Source: CAYONP01 sp964405335
GTDB taxonomy: Bacteria > Armatimonadota > UBA10988
Assembly (NCBI GenBank): GCA_964405335.1
Contig: CAYONP010000007.1
Span: forward strand, 1-64,000
Reading direction: 5' to 3'
Length of the DNA: 64,000 nucleotides
The translations under genes were made by a program, and so were the position numbers. The notes under the pieces were generated by a model. It saw only the letters and a list, made by a program, of their open reading frames with translations, was not told the origin of the DNA and searched no databases. Positions 56,491 to 64,000 of the stretch are shown in pieces (the stretch's first letter is position 1; each line of letters opens with the position of its first letter).

Positions 56491-58526
56491 CGCGCGGCGG
56501 CGGCCATCAGCTTGGCCTGGGCATCGAACCCGCGTCCGTCGAGCTGCTCCCAAGAGCCGTCGCGGCGCTGCCGCCAGACTCCCTGCCTGGCCTTCAGGTA
56601 GACCTCGAGGATGCGGATCACCTTGCGCCTCAGCCGCTTGTCGAGCACCGGCACCATCTGCTCGATCCGGTGATCGAGATTGCGGTACATCCAGTCGGCG
56701 GTGCCAAGATAGAGCTTGTCGTCGCCAGCGTTGCGGAACCAGAACACGCGCGAATGCTCGAGGAACGGCCCGAGCACGCTGCGCACGCGCAGATGGTCAT
56801 GCGCGCCGGGCACCAGCGAGCACTCGCCGCGGATGATCAGATCGATCTCGACCCCCGCATCGGCGGCGGCGTAGAGCGCCTCGATCAGCGGGATGTCGGC
56901 CAGCGCGTTCATCTTGGCCACAATCCGCCCGCCGCGGCCGGCGCGCGCATGCTCGATCTCGCCCGCGATCAGGTCGAGGAAGCACTGCCGCATGTCGGTT
57001 GGCGCGACGACGATGTGACGCAGGTAGGGCATCTCGGCGTAGCCGGTGAGGAAGTTGAACAGCTCAATCACATCGGTGCAGATCTCGGGGTGGGCGGTGA
57101 ACAGCCCGATGTCGGTGTAGCGCCGCGCCGTCTGGCTGTTGTAGTCGCCGGTGGAGAGGTGGGCATAGGGCCGCAGGCCGGTCTCCTCTTCGCGCACCAC
57201 CAGCGCCATGTGGGTGTGGATTTTGACCCCGACAAAGCCGTAGCTGGTGTGGATGCCATGCTCGGCCAGCCGCCGCGCCCACTCGATGTTGGCCGCCTCG
57301 TCGAGCCGGGCCTTGAGCTCAATCAGGACGGCCACCTCCTTGCCCGCGTCGGCGGCGCGCATCAGCGCCGCGAAAGTCGGCTCCTGGTCGCAGGTGCGGT
57401 AGAGGCTGAGTTTGATCCCAAGCACCCGCGGATCGTCGGCGGCGGCCTCGATGAAGCGCAGCACCGTCGCCTCATACGACTCGAACGGATGATGCACGAT
57501 CAGCCCGCCGCGGCGGATGCGGTCGAACAGCTCCGCCGGTGGCCGGCGCTGCCGCCCGAACGCCGGGTGCGCCGCCGGCCGCCACGCCGGGCGGCGGGTG
57601 ATCGGCAGCTCCATCGCCGCCAGGGTGCGCAGGTCGCTCAGGCCGAGCAGGCCGTCGACGGGGTAGACGTCCTCGGTGGGTAGCCGGAACTCCTCGATCA
57701 GCAGTTGCAGCGCCTCGTCGGGTAGGCCGGGGTCAATCTCGAGCCGCACCACCGGCGCAAACCGCCGCTCGCGCACCATGTCGACGGCGTAATCGAGCAG
57801 GTCGTCGGCCGCCGCCTCGTCGCGCGGCACGTCGGCGTTGCGGGTGGTGCGGAAGGCGTGCGCGCTGCGGATGGTCATCTGGCCGAACAGCCGCTCGAGG
57901 TGCGCGGCAATCAACTGTTCCAGCGGCACGAACTGGTTCGGTTCGCCGGTGGGCACAAACCGTGGTCGGTTCGAGGGCACTTTGACCCGGGCAAACACCG
58001 GCGCCTCGTCGCGGTGCTCGACCAGCACGGCCAGCGAGATGCTCAGGTTGCGGACGAACGGGAACGGCCGGCCCGGATCGACGGCGAGCGGGGTCAGCAC
58101 GGGGAACAGCTCGTCTTCGAAGTAGCGGTCGAGCCAGTCGCGCTGCTTGCCCCGCACGGCCGGCAGATCGACGATGAACACGCCCTGGCGGGCCAGCTCG
58201 GGCCGCAGCAGCTCGGCCCAGCAGCGCTGCATCTCGGCGCGCATGGTGCGGACGATGCGCCGCACCTCGGCCAGCTCATCGGCGGCGTTGAGCGGCCACG
58301 GCTCGCTGCGCGGCAGGCCCAGCTCGACCTCGCGCCGCAGCGCGCCGGCCCGCTTCATGAAGAAGCCATCCAGGTTGTCGCCGGCGATGCCCAGCGCGTC
58401 GAGCCGCTCGGCCAAGCTCAACCGCCCATCGAACGCGCGGTCGAGCACGCGTTGATTGAACGCCAACCAACTCACCTGGCGACTGATCAGGTGCGGCGTC
58501 GAAACCACCTCAGGCTGTGCGGCCAT
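56442..58526 (-). CDS. ppk1: Polyphosphate kinase 1
   Basis: A 694-aa PPK1 that makes inorganic polyphosphate from ATP. Family hallmarks: SWLAFNQRVLDRA at the N-terminus, KIHTHMALVVREE with the autophosphorylated His, HLSTGDYN, and RRNLDHRIEQMVPV-like blocks at the C-terminus. Length is typical. ATG 58526 without a strong ribosome site. The 1816-codon frame continuing upstream to 61892 is antisense of the glycosidase and not coding. The end overlaps the Rieske gene by 49 nt. Confidence 0.96.
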   Translation of the reverse strand: MAAQPEVVSTPHLISRQVSWLAFNQRVLDRAFDGRLSLAERLDALGIAGDNLDGFFMKRAGALRREVELGLPRSEPWPLNAADELAEVRRIVRTMRAEMQRCWAELLRPELARQGVFIVDLPAVRGKQRDWLDRYFEDELFPVLTPLAVDPGRPFPFVRNLSISLAVLVEHRDEAPVFARVKVPSNRPRFVPTGEPNQFVPLEQLIAAHLERLFGQMTIRSAHAFRTTRNADVPRDEAAADDLLDYAVDMVRERRFAPVVRLEIDPGLPDEALQLLIEEFRLPTEDVYPVDGLLGLSDLRTLAAMELPITRRPAWRPAAHPAFGRQRRPPAELFDRIRRGGLIVHHPFESYEATVLRFIEAAADDPRVLGIKLSLYRTCDQEPTFAALMRAADAGKEVAVLIELKARLDEAANIEWARRLAEHGIHTSYGFVGVKIHTHMALVVREEETGLRPYAHLSTGDYNSQTARRYTDIGLFTAHPEICTDVIELFNFLTGYAEMPYLRHIVVAPTDMRQCFLDLIAGEIEHARAGRGGRIVAKMNALADIPLIEALYAAADAGVEIDLIIRGECSLVPGAHDHLRVRSVLGPFLEHSRVFWFRNAGDDKLYLGTADWMYRNLDHRIEQMVPVLDKRLRRKVIRILEVYLKARQGVWRQRRDGSWEQLDGRGFDAQAKLMAAAARQETSTATSSPTIVTG

Positions 58527-58564
58527 GGGACGCCGGGTTCGCCCCCGCCCCGGCCGACTCCTTG

Positions 58565-58603
58565 TCCCCGAATCAATGGGGTCCGTCCCTATTGATTCGG
58601 GGA
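58565..58603. repeat. 13-bp inverted repeat TCCCCGAATCAAT
   Basis: Exact inverted repeat (58565-58577/58591-58603) with a 13-nt GGGGTCCGTCCCT spacer, in the divergent region between ppk1 and the GH38 gene. The GGGGTCC motif recalls the element at 45961. No T-run. Confidence 0.6.
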
Positions 58604-58646
58604 GGCGGCTGGGATGAGGCGGTGAAGCTCGGGTGCGGAGTTGCCT

Positions 58647-61600
58647 ATGCGTGGGGTCTGGTGGGTCTGTCTGCTGGCCTCGGCTGCCGGGGCCGAGCCG
58701 GTCTGGCAGGTCGGCGCGAGCGACGGAGGCAATGCCGAGCTGGCTCTGGCGCCGGCGTCGTACCGCCAGTTCGGCGACGATGCGCTGTTTGTCGTCGGGC
58801 GGTCCGACCCGGCCGTCGACTGGCCCTATGTTCAGCCCGGTCCCGTCGACACCTGGGCCGGCTCGCGCCGGCACACGTTCGATCTCTACTTCACGCTCAC
58901 GGCCGCCGGCGACGGGCCGGCGCGGCTGGTGATCGACCTGCTCGACACGCAGGCAATCAGCCCGCCGCGGCTGGCCGTCGAGCTCAACGGCGAGCGTCGC
59001 GAACTCGACCTGCCGGCCGGTGCGGGCGACGCCTCCATCTTTGGCGACCCGGCCGCCGGCCGCGTGCACCAGGTCGCGCTGGAGTTCGCGCCGGGGGCGC
59101 TGCGCGTCGGCCTCAACCGCCTGAGCCTGACCACCTTGAGCGGCAGTTGGTTGCTCTACGATGCGCTGGCGCTCGAGGCGGCCGGCGCGCGGCTGGGCGA
59201 GCCGCCGGCGCAAATCGTCGGCGGCGCGGTCACCGTGCCGGTGCTGCGCAGAACGGCCGACGGGCCGCGGCAGTCGGTCGACCTGGCGATCTGGCACGGC
59301 GGCGAGCCGGTCGAGGCGGTGATTGAGGCGGCGGGCTCGCGGCAAGCGGTCGCGCTGCGTCCCGGCCGGCAGACGGTCTCGTGGCTGTGCGAGCCGGTGT
59401 CCGAGGCGGCCGAGCTGCCGGTGCGGCTGGTCATCGGTGGCGAGACGCTGGTCGAGCAGCGGGTGACGCTCGAACCGGTGCGGCGGTGGGAGTTCTATGT
59501 CCTGCCGCACAGTCACGTCGACATCGGCTACACGCACTTGCAGGCCGACGTCGAGGCGGCGCAGATCCGGTACTTGAAGCAGGCGATTGAGGCGGCGCGG
59601 GCGACCGAATCGTACCCCGAGGGCAGCCGCTTCCGCTGGAACGTCGAGGTGCTCTGGGCGGTCGATTCGTATCTCCGGGCGGCCACGGAGGCGGAGCGCG
59701 AGGAGTTCATCGAGGCCGTGCAACGCGGCTGGATCGGCCTTGACGCGCTGTATGGCAACGAGCTGACCGCGCTCTGCCGGCCCGAGGAGCTGGTCCGGCT
59801 GGTGCGCTATGCCACCGAGTTGGGCCGGCGCACCGGCCGGCCGATCGAAACCGCGATGATCAGCGACGTGCCGGGCTACACCTGGGGCCTGGTGCCGGTG
59901 CTCAACGCCGCCGGGGTGCGCTACTTCTCGGTCGGCCCGAACGGCGGCGCGCGGATCGGCTACACCATGGAAGCCTGGCAGGACAAGCCGTTCTGGTGGG
60001 TCGGGCCCGACGGCCGGTCGAAAGTCCTGCTCTGGATCCCGCACGGCGGCTACTGGCGCGCCTTGGGCGACCGCGCCGACCTGCACCGTCATGTCGCGCG
60101 GCTCGAGCAGGCCGGCTATCCCTACGATGTGGTCCAGCTCCGCTACTGCCTCGGCGACAACGCCGGGCCGGCGGCCGAGCTGTCGGACTTTGTGCGCGAC
60201 TGGAACAACGAGTTCGAGTCGCCACGGCTGCACATTGCCACCACGGCCGAGATGTTCGCCGCGATGGTGGCCCGACATGGTGACCAGATTCCGACCTGGC
60301 GCGGAGATTTCACGCCCTACTGGGAAGACGGCGCCGCCAGCTCGGCGCGCGAAACGGCGGCCAACCGCTCGGCGGCCGAGCGGCTGCTCCAGGCCGAGAC
60401 GCTGTTCGCGCTGCGCCGGCCGGGTGACTATCCGGCGGAGCGGTTCGAGCGCGCCTGGCGCAACGCCATGCTCTACGACGAGCACACCTGGGGCGCGCAC
60501 AACAGCATTGCCCAGCCCGATGATCCGTTCGTGCTCGGGCAGTGGGCGGTCAAACGGGCCTTCGCCCTCGACGCCGAGGTCGAGTCGTACGAACTGCTGC
60601 ACGAGGCGCTCGGCGACCCGGTCGGCGGCGCGGTCGAGGTGCTCAACACCAACTCCTGGCCGCGCGACGACCTGGTGCTGGTGCCGCCCGAGCTGTCCGC
60701 CGCGGGCGACCAGGTGGTCGACGAGGCGGGCGCGGCCATCCCCTCCCAGCGGCTGGGCAACGGCTCGCTGGCCTTCGTCGCCCGCGGTGTGCCGGGGTTT
60801 GGCGGCCGGCGATACCGCATCGTGGCGGGCGAGCCGGCCGGCGGCGGCGCCTGGGCAACGGGCACGGCGATGGGCAACGATCATCTGGCCGTGCGCATCG
60901 ACGAGGCCGCCGGCACGGTCGTCAGCCTCAAACCGCGCGGCGGCGGCGAGCTGGTCGACGCGGCGAGCGGCGGGCTGAACGAGTACCTCTACGTGCCGGG
61001 CAGCGATCCGTCCGGCGCCGTCGGCGCGGGGCCGGGGCTGCTGACGGTGGTCGATCCCGGGCCGGTGGTGGCCACGGTGCGGGTCGAGTCGCCGGCGCCG
61101 GGCTGCCGCAGCCTGGTCCGCGAGTACCGGTTGGTCGACGGGCTGCCCTGGTTGGCGGTCGCCAATCTGGTCGACAAGGCGCCGGTGCGTGAGAAGGAGG
61201 GGGTGCACTTTCGCTTCGCCTTCGACCTGCCCGGAGCGGTGCCGCGGATCGAGGTGCCGTTCGGCGTGGTCCGCGCCGAGGTGGACCAGATCCCCGGCGC
61301 CTGCCGCAACTGGTACACCGCTCAGCGGTTCGTCGACGTGGGGGACCCGCAGCGGGGCGTCACCGTCGCCACGGTCGATGCGCCGCTGGTCGAGCTCGGC
61401 GGCATCACCGCCGAGACGCCGTGGCTGCGCAGCCTCGACGCCTCGCCGGTGATCTGCTCGTATGTGATGAACAACTACTGGTTCACCAACTACAAGGCCG
61501 ACCAGGAGGGACCGACCACCTTCCGCTATCGCTTGTCGCCGCGCGGCGCGTGGGACGAGGCGGCGGCGATGCGTGCCGGCGCCGAAGCGAGCCAGCCGCT

Positions 61601-61874
61601 GCTGCTCGCCCGCGCCGAAGGCGCGCCGCAGCCGCCGCTGCTGACTGTCGCACCCGCCGGCGTGCTGGTGACGGCGCTGAAGCCGGCCGATGACGGTGGT
61701 GGTTGGATCGTCCGGCTCTACGGCGCAGCCGAGCAGACGCAGCACGCCCGGCTGACCTGGCGCCGGCCGGTGGCCCTGTACCGCACCGACATCGGCGAAA
61801 GCCGCGGCGAGCGGCTGGGTAGCCCGGTCGAGGTGCCGGCGCACGGCCTGGTGATGGTCCGGGCCGAGGAGTAG
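58647..61874 (+). CDS. Exported GH38-family glycosidase (alpha-mannosidase-like)
   Basis: A 1075-aa protein. ATG 58647 starts with the signal peptide (RGVWWVCLLASAAGA). A beta-sandwich near residues 60-190 (HTFDLYFTL, LVIDLLDTQ, VALEFAPGALRVGLNRLSL) resembles the C-terminal CBM-like domain of rhamnogalacturonan lyases. The GH38 catalytic domain begins with HSHVDIGYTH near residue 288 (zinc-binding His/Asp), includes MISDVPGYTWGLVPVL as the nucleophile region, then the all-beta C-terminal half (VVSLKPRGGG, YRLVDGLPWLAVANLVD). It likely trims mannose from glycans. GGAG is 7 nt upstream. Confidence 0.88.
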   Translation: MRGVWWVCLLASAAGAEPVWQVGASDGGNAELALAPASYRQFGDDALFVVGRSDPAVDWPYVQPGPVDTWAGSRRHTFDLYFTLTAAGDGPARLVIDLLDTQAISPPRLAVELNGERRELDLPAGAGDASIFGDPAAGRVHQVALEFAPGALRVGLNRLSLTTLSGSWLLYDALALEAAGARLGEPPAQIVGGAVTVPVLRRTADGPRQSVDLAIWHGGEPVEAVIEAAGSRQAVALRPGRQTVSWLCEPVSEAAELPVRLVIGGETLVEQRVTLEPVRRWEFYVLPHSHVDIGYTHLQADVEAAQIRYLKQAIEAARATESYPEGSRFRWNVEVLWAVDSYLRAATEAEREEFIEAVQRGWIGLDALYGNELTALCRPEELVRLVRYATELGRRTGRPIETAMISDVPGYTWGLVPVLNAAGVRYFSVGPNGGARIGYTMEAWQDKPFWWVGPDGRSKVLLWIPHGGYWRALGDRADLHRHVARLEQAGYPYDVVQLRYCLGDNAGPAAELSDFVRDWNNEFESPRLHIATTAEMFAAMVARHGDQIPTWRGDFTPYWEDGAASSARETAANRSAAERLLQAETLFALRRPGDYPAERFERAWRNAMLYDEHTWGAHNSIAQPDDPFVLGQWAVKRAFALDAEVESYELLHEALGDPVGGAVEVLNTNSWPRDDLVLVPPELSAAGDQVVDEAGAAIPSQRLGNGSLAFVARGVPGFGGRRYRIVAGEPAGGGAWATGTAMGNDHLAVRIDEAAGTVVSLKPRGGGELVDAASGGLNEYLYVPGSDPSGAVGAGPGLLTVVDPGPVVATVRVESPAPGCRSLVREYRLVDGLPWLAVANLVDKAPVREKEGVHFRFAFDLPGAVPRIEVPFGVVRAEVDQIPGACRNWYTAQRFVDVGDPQRGVTVATVDAPLVELGGITAETPWLRSLDASPVICSYVMNNYWFTNYKADQEGPTTFRYRLSPRGAWDEAAAMRAGAEASQPLLLARAEGAPQPPLLTVAPAGVLVTALKPADDGGGWIVRLYGAAEQTQHARLTWRRPVALYRTDIGESRGERLGSPVEVPAHGLVMVRAEE

Positions 61875-61875
61875 A

Positions 61876-61978
61876 GGGGACGCTGCACCCATCTGCTAAT
61901 AGGGACGCTGCACTCATTTGGCCAAAACGTTAAAAATACGGGCAGCGTCCCCTTTTTGAGAATGCGGGCAGCGTCCCT
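61876..61978. repeat. Nested inverted repeats GGGGACGCTGC/GCAGCGTCCCC with T-run
   Basis: Two forward copies (61876-61888, 61901-61913) and two reverse copies (61940-61952, 61966-61978). The inner pair is followed by TTTTT, so it can act as a terminator for the GH38 gene. Its composition is like transposase-associated remnants. No ORF within. Confidence 0.65.
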
Positions 61979-61994
61979 TGTTCTTAGGCGGCGA

Positions 61995-62023
61995 TTGCGC
62001 TGCCTGGCCGGCGCCGTTAGAAT
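61995..62023 (+). promoter_or_regulatory. Sigma-70 promoter of the caspase-FGE gene
   Basis: -35 TTGCGC (61995-62000), 17-bp spacer, -10 TAGAAT (62018-62023), start near 62030, about 50 nt before ATG 62080. Confidence 0.6.
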
Positions 62024-62079
62024 CGAACCGGGTGCGCGTGCGTTCGGTGCCACAGGTCTCGCGGATACCAGGATAAGCG

Positions 62080-64000
62080 ATGACGTTTCCACGCCTGCCG
62101 CTGGTGGTCTTGCTCGCTCTGGCCTGCGCCGTCGCGGCCGCGCCGGCGGGGCGGTTGCACGCGGTGGTGGTGGGGGTCAACGAGTATCAGGACACCACCA
62201 TCCCGAGCCTCCGCTTCGCGGTCAACGACGCGGCCAGCGTGGCCGAGGTGCTGCGCGAGACGGGCGATGCCGCCGGCGCGCTGGGTGAGGTCCGGCTGAT
62301 CACCGACGAGGCCGACCAGCGGCCGTTGCGGCAAAAGATCCAGGCAGCGCTGAGCCAGGTGGTCGACCAGCTCCAGCCGGCCGACACGATGCTCTTCTAC
62401 TTCGCCGGCCACGGGGTCAATCGCGACGGCGAGGATTACCTGCTGCCGGCCGACTGCGACGGCGACTCGACCGACACCCTGGTGGCCACCAGCGTCTCGG
62501 TCAGCGCCTTACTCGACGAGCTGCTGCGCGTGCGGGCAAAGCAGGCGCTGTTGATCATCGACGCCTGCCGTGATGCCGAGGGGCCGGAAGCCGGGGTCTT
62601 CGGCAGCGCGCTGCGGACGGTCAGCCTGGGCGACGAGCCGGGCGACGCCGACCAGGTGCGGGCCACGCTGTCGGCTGCGCGGCCGGGCCAGAAGGCGCAC
62701 GAGTGGCCGCGCGAGAACCACGGCGTGTTCACCTACTACCTGCTCGAGGGCCTGGCCGGCGCGGCGGCCGAGGACAGTGGGCAGGTGACCGACCAGAGCC
62801 TGGCGCGCTATGTCCAGCGGCGGGTCAGCGACTGGACCGAGCAGTACCTGCGCGGCCGCCGTTCGCAGCTTCCCTGGCTGCTGCGTGACGGCGTGGCGCC
62901 GATGGTCCTGCGCACCTATCAGCCCAAGAACCTGGTCACGCTGAACCTCAACGCCACCCCGCTGCGCGAGGCGCTGGCGCAGATGGCCGAGCAGGTCGGC
63001 TTCGACCTCATCCTCGGCCCGGGCCTGCCGCTCGACCAGACGGTCAGCCTGTCGCTGCGCGAGAAGCCGCTCGAGGAGGCGCTCGGCTTGCTGCTCCGCC
63101 CGCTCGGGCTGAAGCACGAGACGCAGGAGCAGATCATCGTGGTCAGCATGCCCGAGCCGCGTGCGGCGCCGGCGGCAGCGACAGGCCCGACCGGTCGCGA
63201 CGGCATGGAGCTGGTGCTGGTCCCCGGCGGGACCTTTGTGCGTGGGTCGGACATGCAGGGCATCCGCGCGGCGCTCGAGCTGCCGGCCAACGGCCCGGTG
63301 TTCGAGGGCGTGCTGTGGAACGAGCTGCCCAACGTCGAAGTCACCGTCGACAGTTTCTATCTCGACCGGTACGAGGTGTCGTGGGGTCAGTACCGCCGGT
63401 TCATGGCCGACAGCGGGTATCAGCGGCAGGATCTCTGGACCGAGGCCGGCTGGGCCTGGCGGACGGCGAACCAGATCACCGCGCCGGCGCAGCCGGAGGG
63501 CGCGGCGCCGGCCGACAACCTACCGGTCGGCGGGGTGAGCTGGTATGAGGCCGCGGCCTATGCCGCCTGGGCCGGCCGCCGTCTGCCCACCGAGGCCGAG
63601 TGGGAGTACGCCGCGCAGGGCGGGCGCGGCTGGCAGTTCGCCGTCGGCGACGCGCTCAACCCCGGCATGGCGACGTTCGGCGCCGAGTCGCCCGAGCCGG
63701 TCGACAGCCACGCGCCGACGCCGTTCGGGCTCTACAACCTGACCGGCAACGTGGCCGAGTGGTGCGAGGATGTGTACGATCCGAACTTCTACCAGTGGGG
63801 CGAGCGACTCAACCCGATCTGCACCGCGACGCTGCGGGTCGACGTGACCGAGGCGCGGCGCAGCGTGCGCGGCGGCGGCTACAGCAGCGATGTGTTCGGC
63901 GCGCGGGTGCGGCGGCGGACCGCCCTGCCCGAGACCGAGCGCCCGTTGCACCTGGGCTTCCGCTGCGCGATCGACCTGCGCCGACTGCGGGAGAACCGAT
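62080..64000 (+). CDS. Exported caspase-like / STN-like / FGE-sulfatase-domain fusion, partial
   Basis: At least 640 aa, open at the right edge. A signal peptide (LPLVVLLALACAVAAAP) opens it. Caspase-like (C14) domain at 26-270: VVVGVNEYQD, FAGHG with catalytic His at 111 and IIDACRD with Cys 163. A short STN/secretin-N-like unit at 285-357 (LVTLNLNATPLREALAQMAE and VSLSLREKPLEEALGLL). FGE-sulfatase domain from about 376: MELVLVPGGTFVRGS, RLPTEAEWEYAAQGG, GNVAEWCEDVYD, RSVRGGGYSS, LGFRCA. Caspase-FGE fusions are known in Planctomycetota; the STN-like insert is unusual. ATG 62080 follows AGGA. Role: perhaps a stress or signalling protease. Confidence 0.87.
   Translation, partial: MTFPRLPLVVLLALACAVAAAPAGRLHAVVVGVNEYQDTTIPSLRFAVNDAASVAEVLRETGDAAGALGEVRLITDEADQRPLRQKIQAALSQVVDQLQPADTMLFYFAGHGVNRDGEDYLLPADCDGDSTDTLVATSVSVSALLDELLRVRAKQALLIIDACRDAEGPEAGVFGSALRTVSLGDEPGDADQVRATLSAARPGQKAHEWPRENHGVFTYYLLEGLAGAAAEDSGQVTDQSLARYVQRRVSDWTEQYLRGRRSQLPWLLRDGVAPMVLRTYQPKNLVTLNLNATPLREALAQMAEQVGFDLILGPGLPLDQTVSLSLREKPLEEALGLLLRPLGLKHETQEQIIVVSMPEPRAAPAAATGPTGRDGMELVLVPGGTFVRGSDMQGIRAALELPANGPVFEGVLWNELPNVEVTVDSFYLDRYEVSWGQYRRFMADSGYQRQDLWTEAGWAWRTANQITAPAQPEGAAPADNLPVGGVSWYEAAAYAAWAGRRLPTEAEWEYAAQGGRGWQFAVGDALNPGMATFGAESPEPVDSHAPTPFGLYNLTGNVAEWCEDVYDPNFYQWGERLNPICTATLRVDVTEARRSVRGGGYSSDVFGARVRRRTALPETERPLHLGFRCAIDLRRLRENR

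Noticed and set aside
56442..61892. A 1816-codon minus-strand reading frame
   Set aside because: Only the ppk1 part (to 58526) has family motifs. The rest is antisense to the glycosidase and stays open because of high GC.
31496..64000. FGE domain at 62080 as the sulfatase-maturing enzyme for 31496-33004
   Set aside because: The FGE-like domain is fused to a caspase and exported, while the sulfatase has no clear signal peptide. A dedicated FGE elsewhere is more likely.

Overview
This is a very GC-rich bacterial window (about 70% GC by eye), densely packed with genes on both strands. It contains a 100-N scaffold gap at 55950-56049, so it comes from a draft or metagenome assembly. It looks like a free-living didermic bacterium of the Planctomycetota, Lentisphaerota, Armatimonadota or Sumerlaeota kind. 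The basis is two pseudopilin-like proteins of the 'FTLVELLV...' type, a sulfatase, Gfo/Idh dehydrogenases, a PhoPQ-related protein, many signal peptides, a caspase-FGE protein and a sigma-54-type promoter. I cannot name the phylum from sequence alone.

Layout. 1-410: the 5' end of tuf preceded by tRNA-Thr, -Tyr and -Lys with a clear promoter, all minus strand. 471-2221: a GDPD-rnhB-yraN housekeeping run. 2234-2750: a hicAB toxin-antitoxin pair. 2861-5571: a sugar-catabolism-like operon (Gfo/Idh, sugar isomerase, secreted protein). 5693-12520: housekeeping minus-strand genes (guaA, hpt, rho, a redoxin-TPR protein, rlmI), with a 130-nt leader before guaA. 12595-22096: secreted hydrolases and small proteins (PqaA-like, ceramidase-like, BNR, creatininase, a putative metalloprotease, TatD) with several repeats between them. 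22147-26894: a lipoprotein, an aldo/keto reductase, a GNAT and three tandem YcxB-like membrane proteins. 26964-33648: a Gly-rich secreted protein, a polysaccharide-deacetylase-like protein, a very unusual fusion resembling RNA polymerase alpha-NTD plus beta, and a sulfatase. 33792-45838: a CtpA-type protease, a LysM/G5 protein, a GbsR regulator, a GCS2 ligase, a DinB protein, a broken PIN-like/DUF433 toxin pair, paired pseudopilins, a glycosyltransferase and a second Gfo/Idh enzyme. 46094-50193: two large secreted proteins. 50363-56490: a SUF iron-sulfur assembly operon headed by a Cys-rich MarR regulator. 56442-64000: ppk1, a GH38 glycosidase and a caspase-STN-FGE fusion that runs off the edge.

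The most striking item is 29291-31495: one 734-residue protein whose first ~190 residues follow the RNA polymerase alpha N-terminal domain and whose remainder follows a stripped-down beta subunit. The lysines expected around the beta catalytic motif are absent, so it looks like a pseudo-polymerase of unknown role. Other items worth attention are the SUF operon with no visible cysteine desulfurase, a likely gene-conversion tract between two YcxB-like genes, and a near-perfect -24/-12 promoter. There are also several families of palindromic intergenic repeats.

Many promoters follow TTGACN-17-NANNNT, so standard sigma-70 rules apply here and support the operon assignments.
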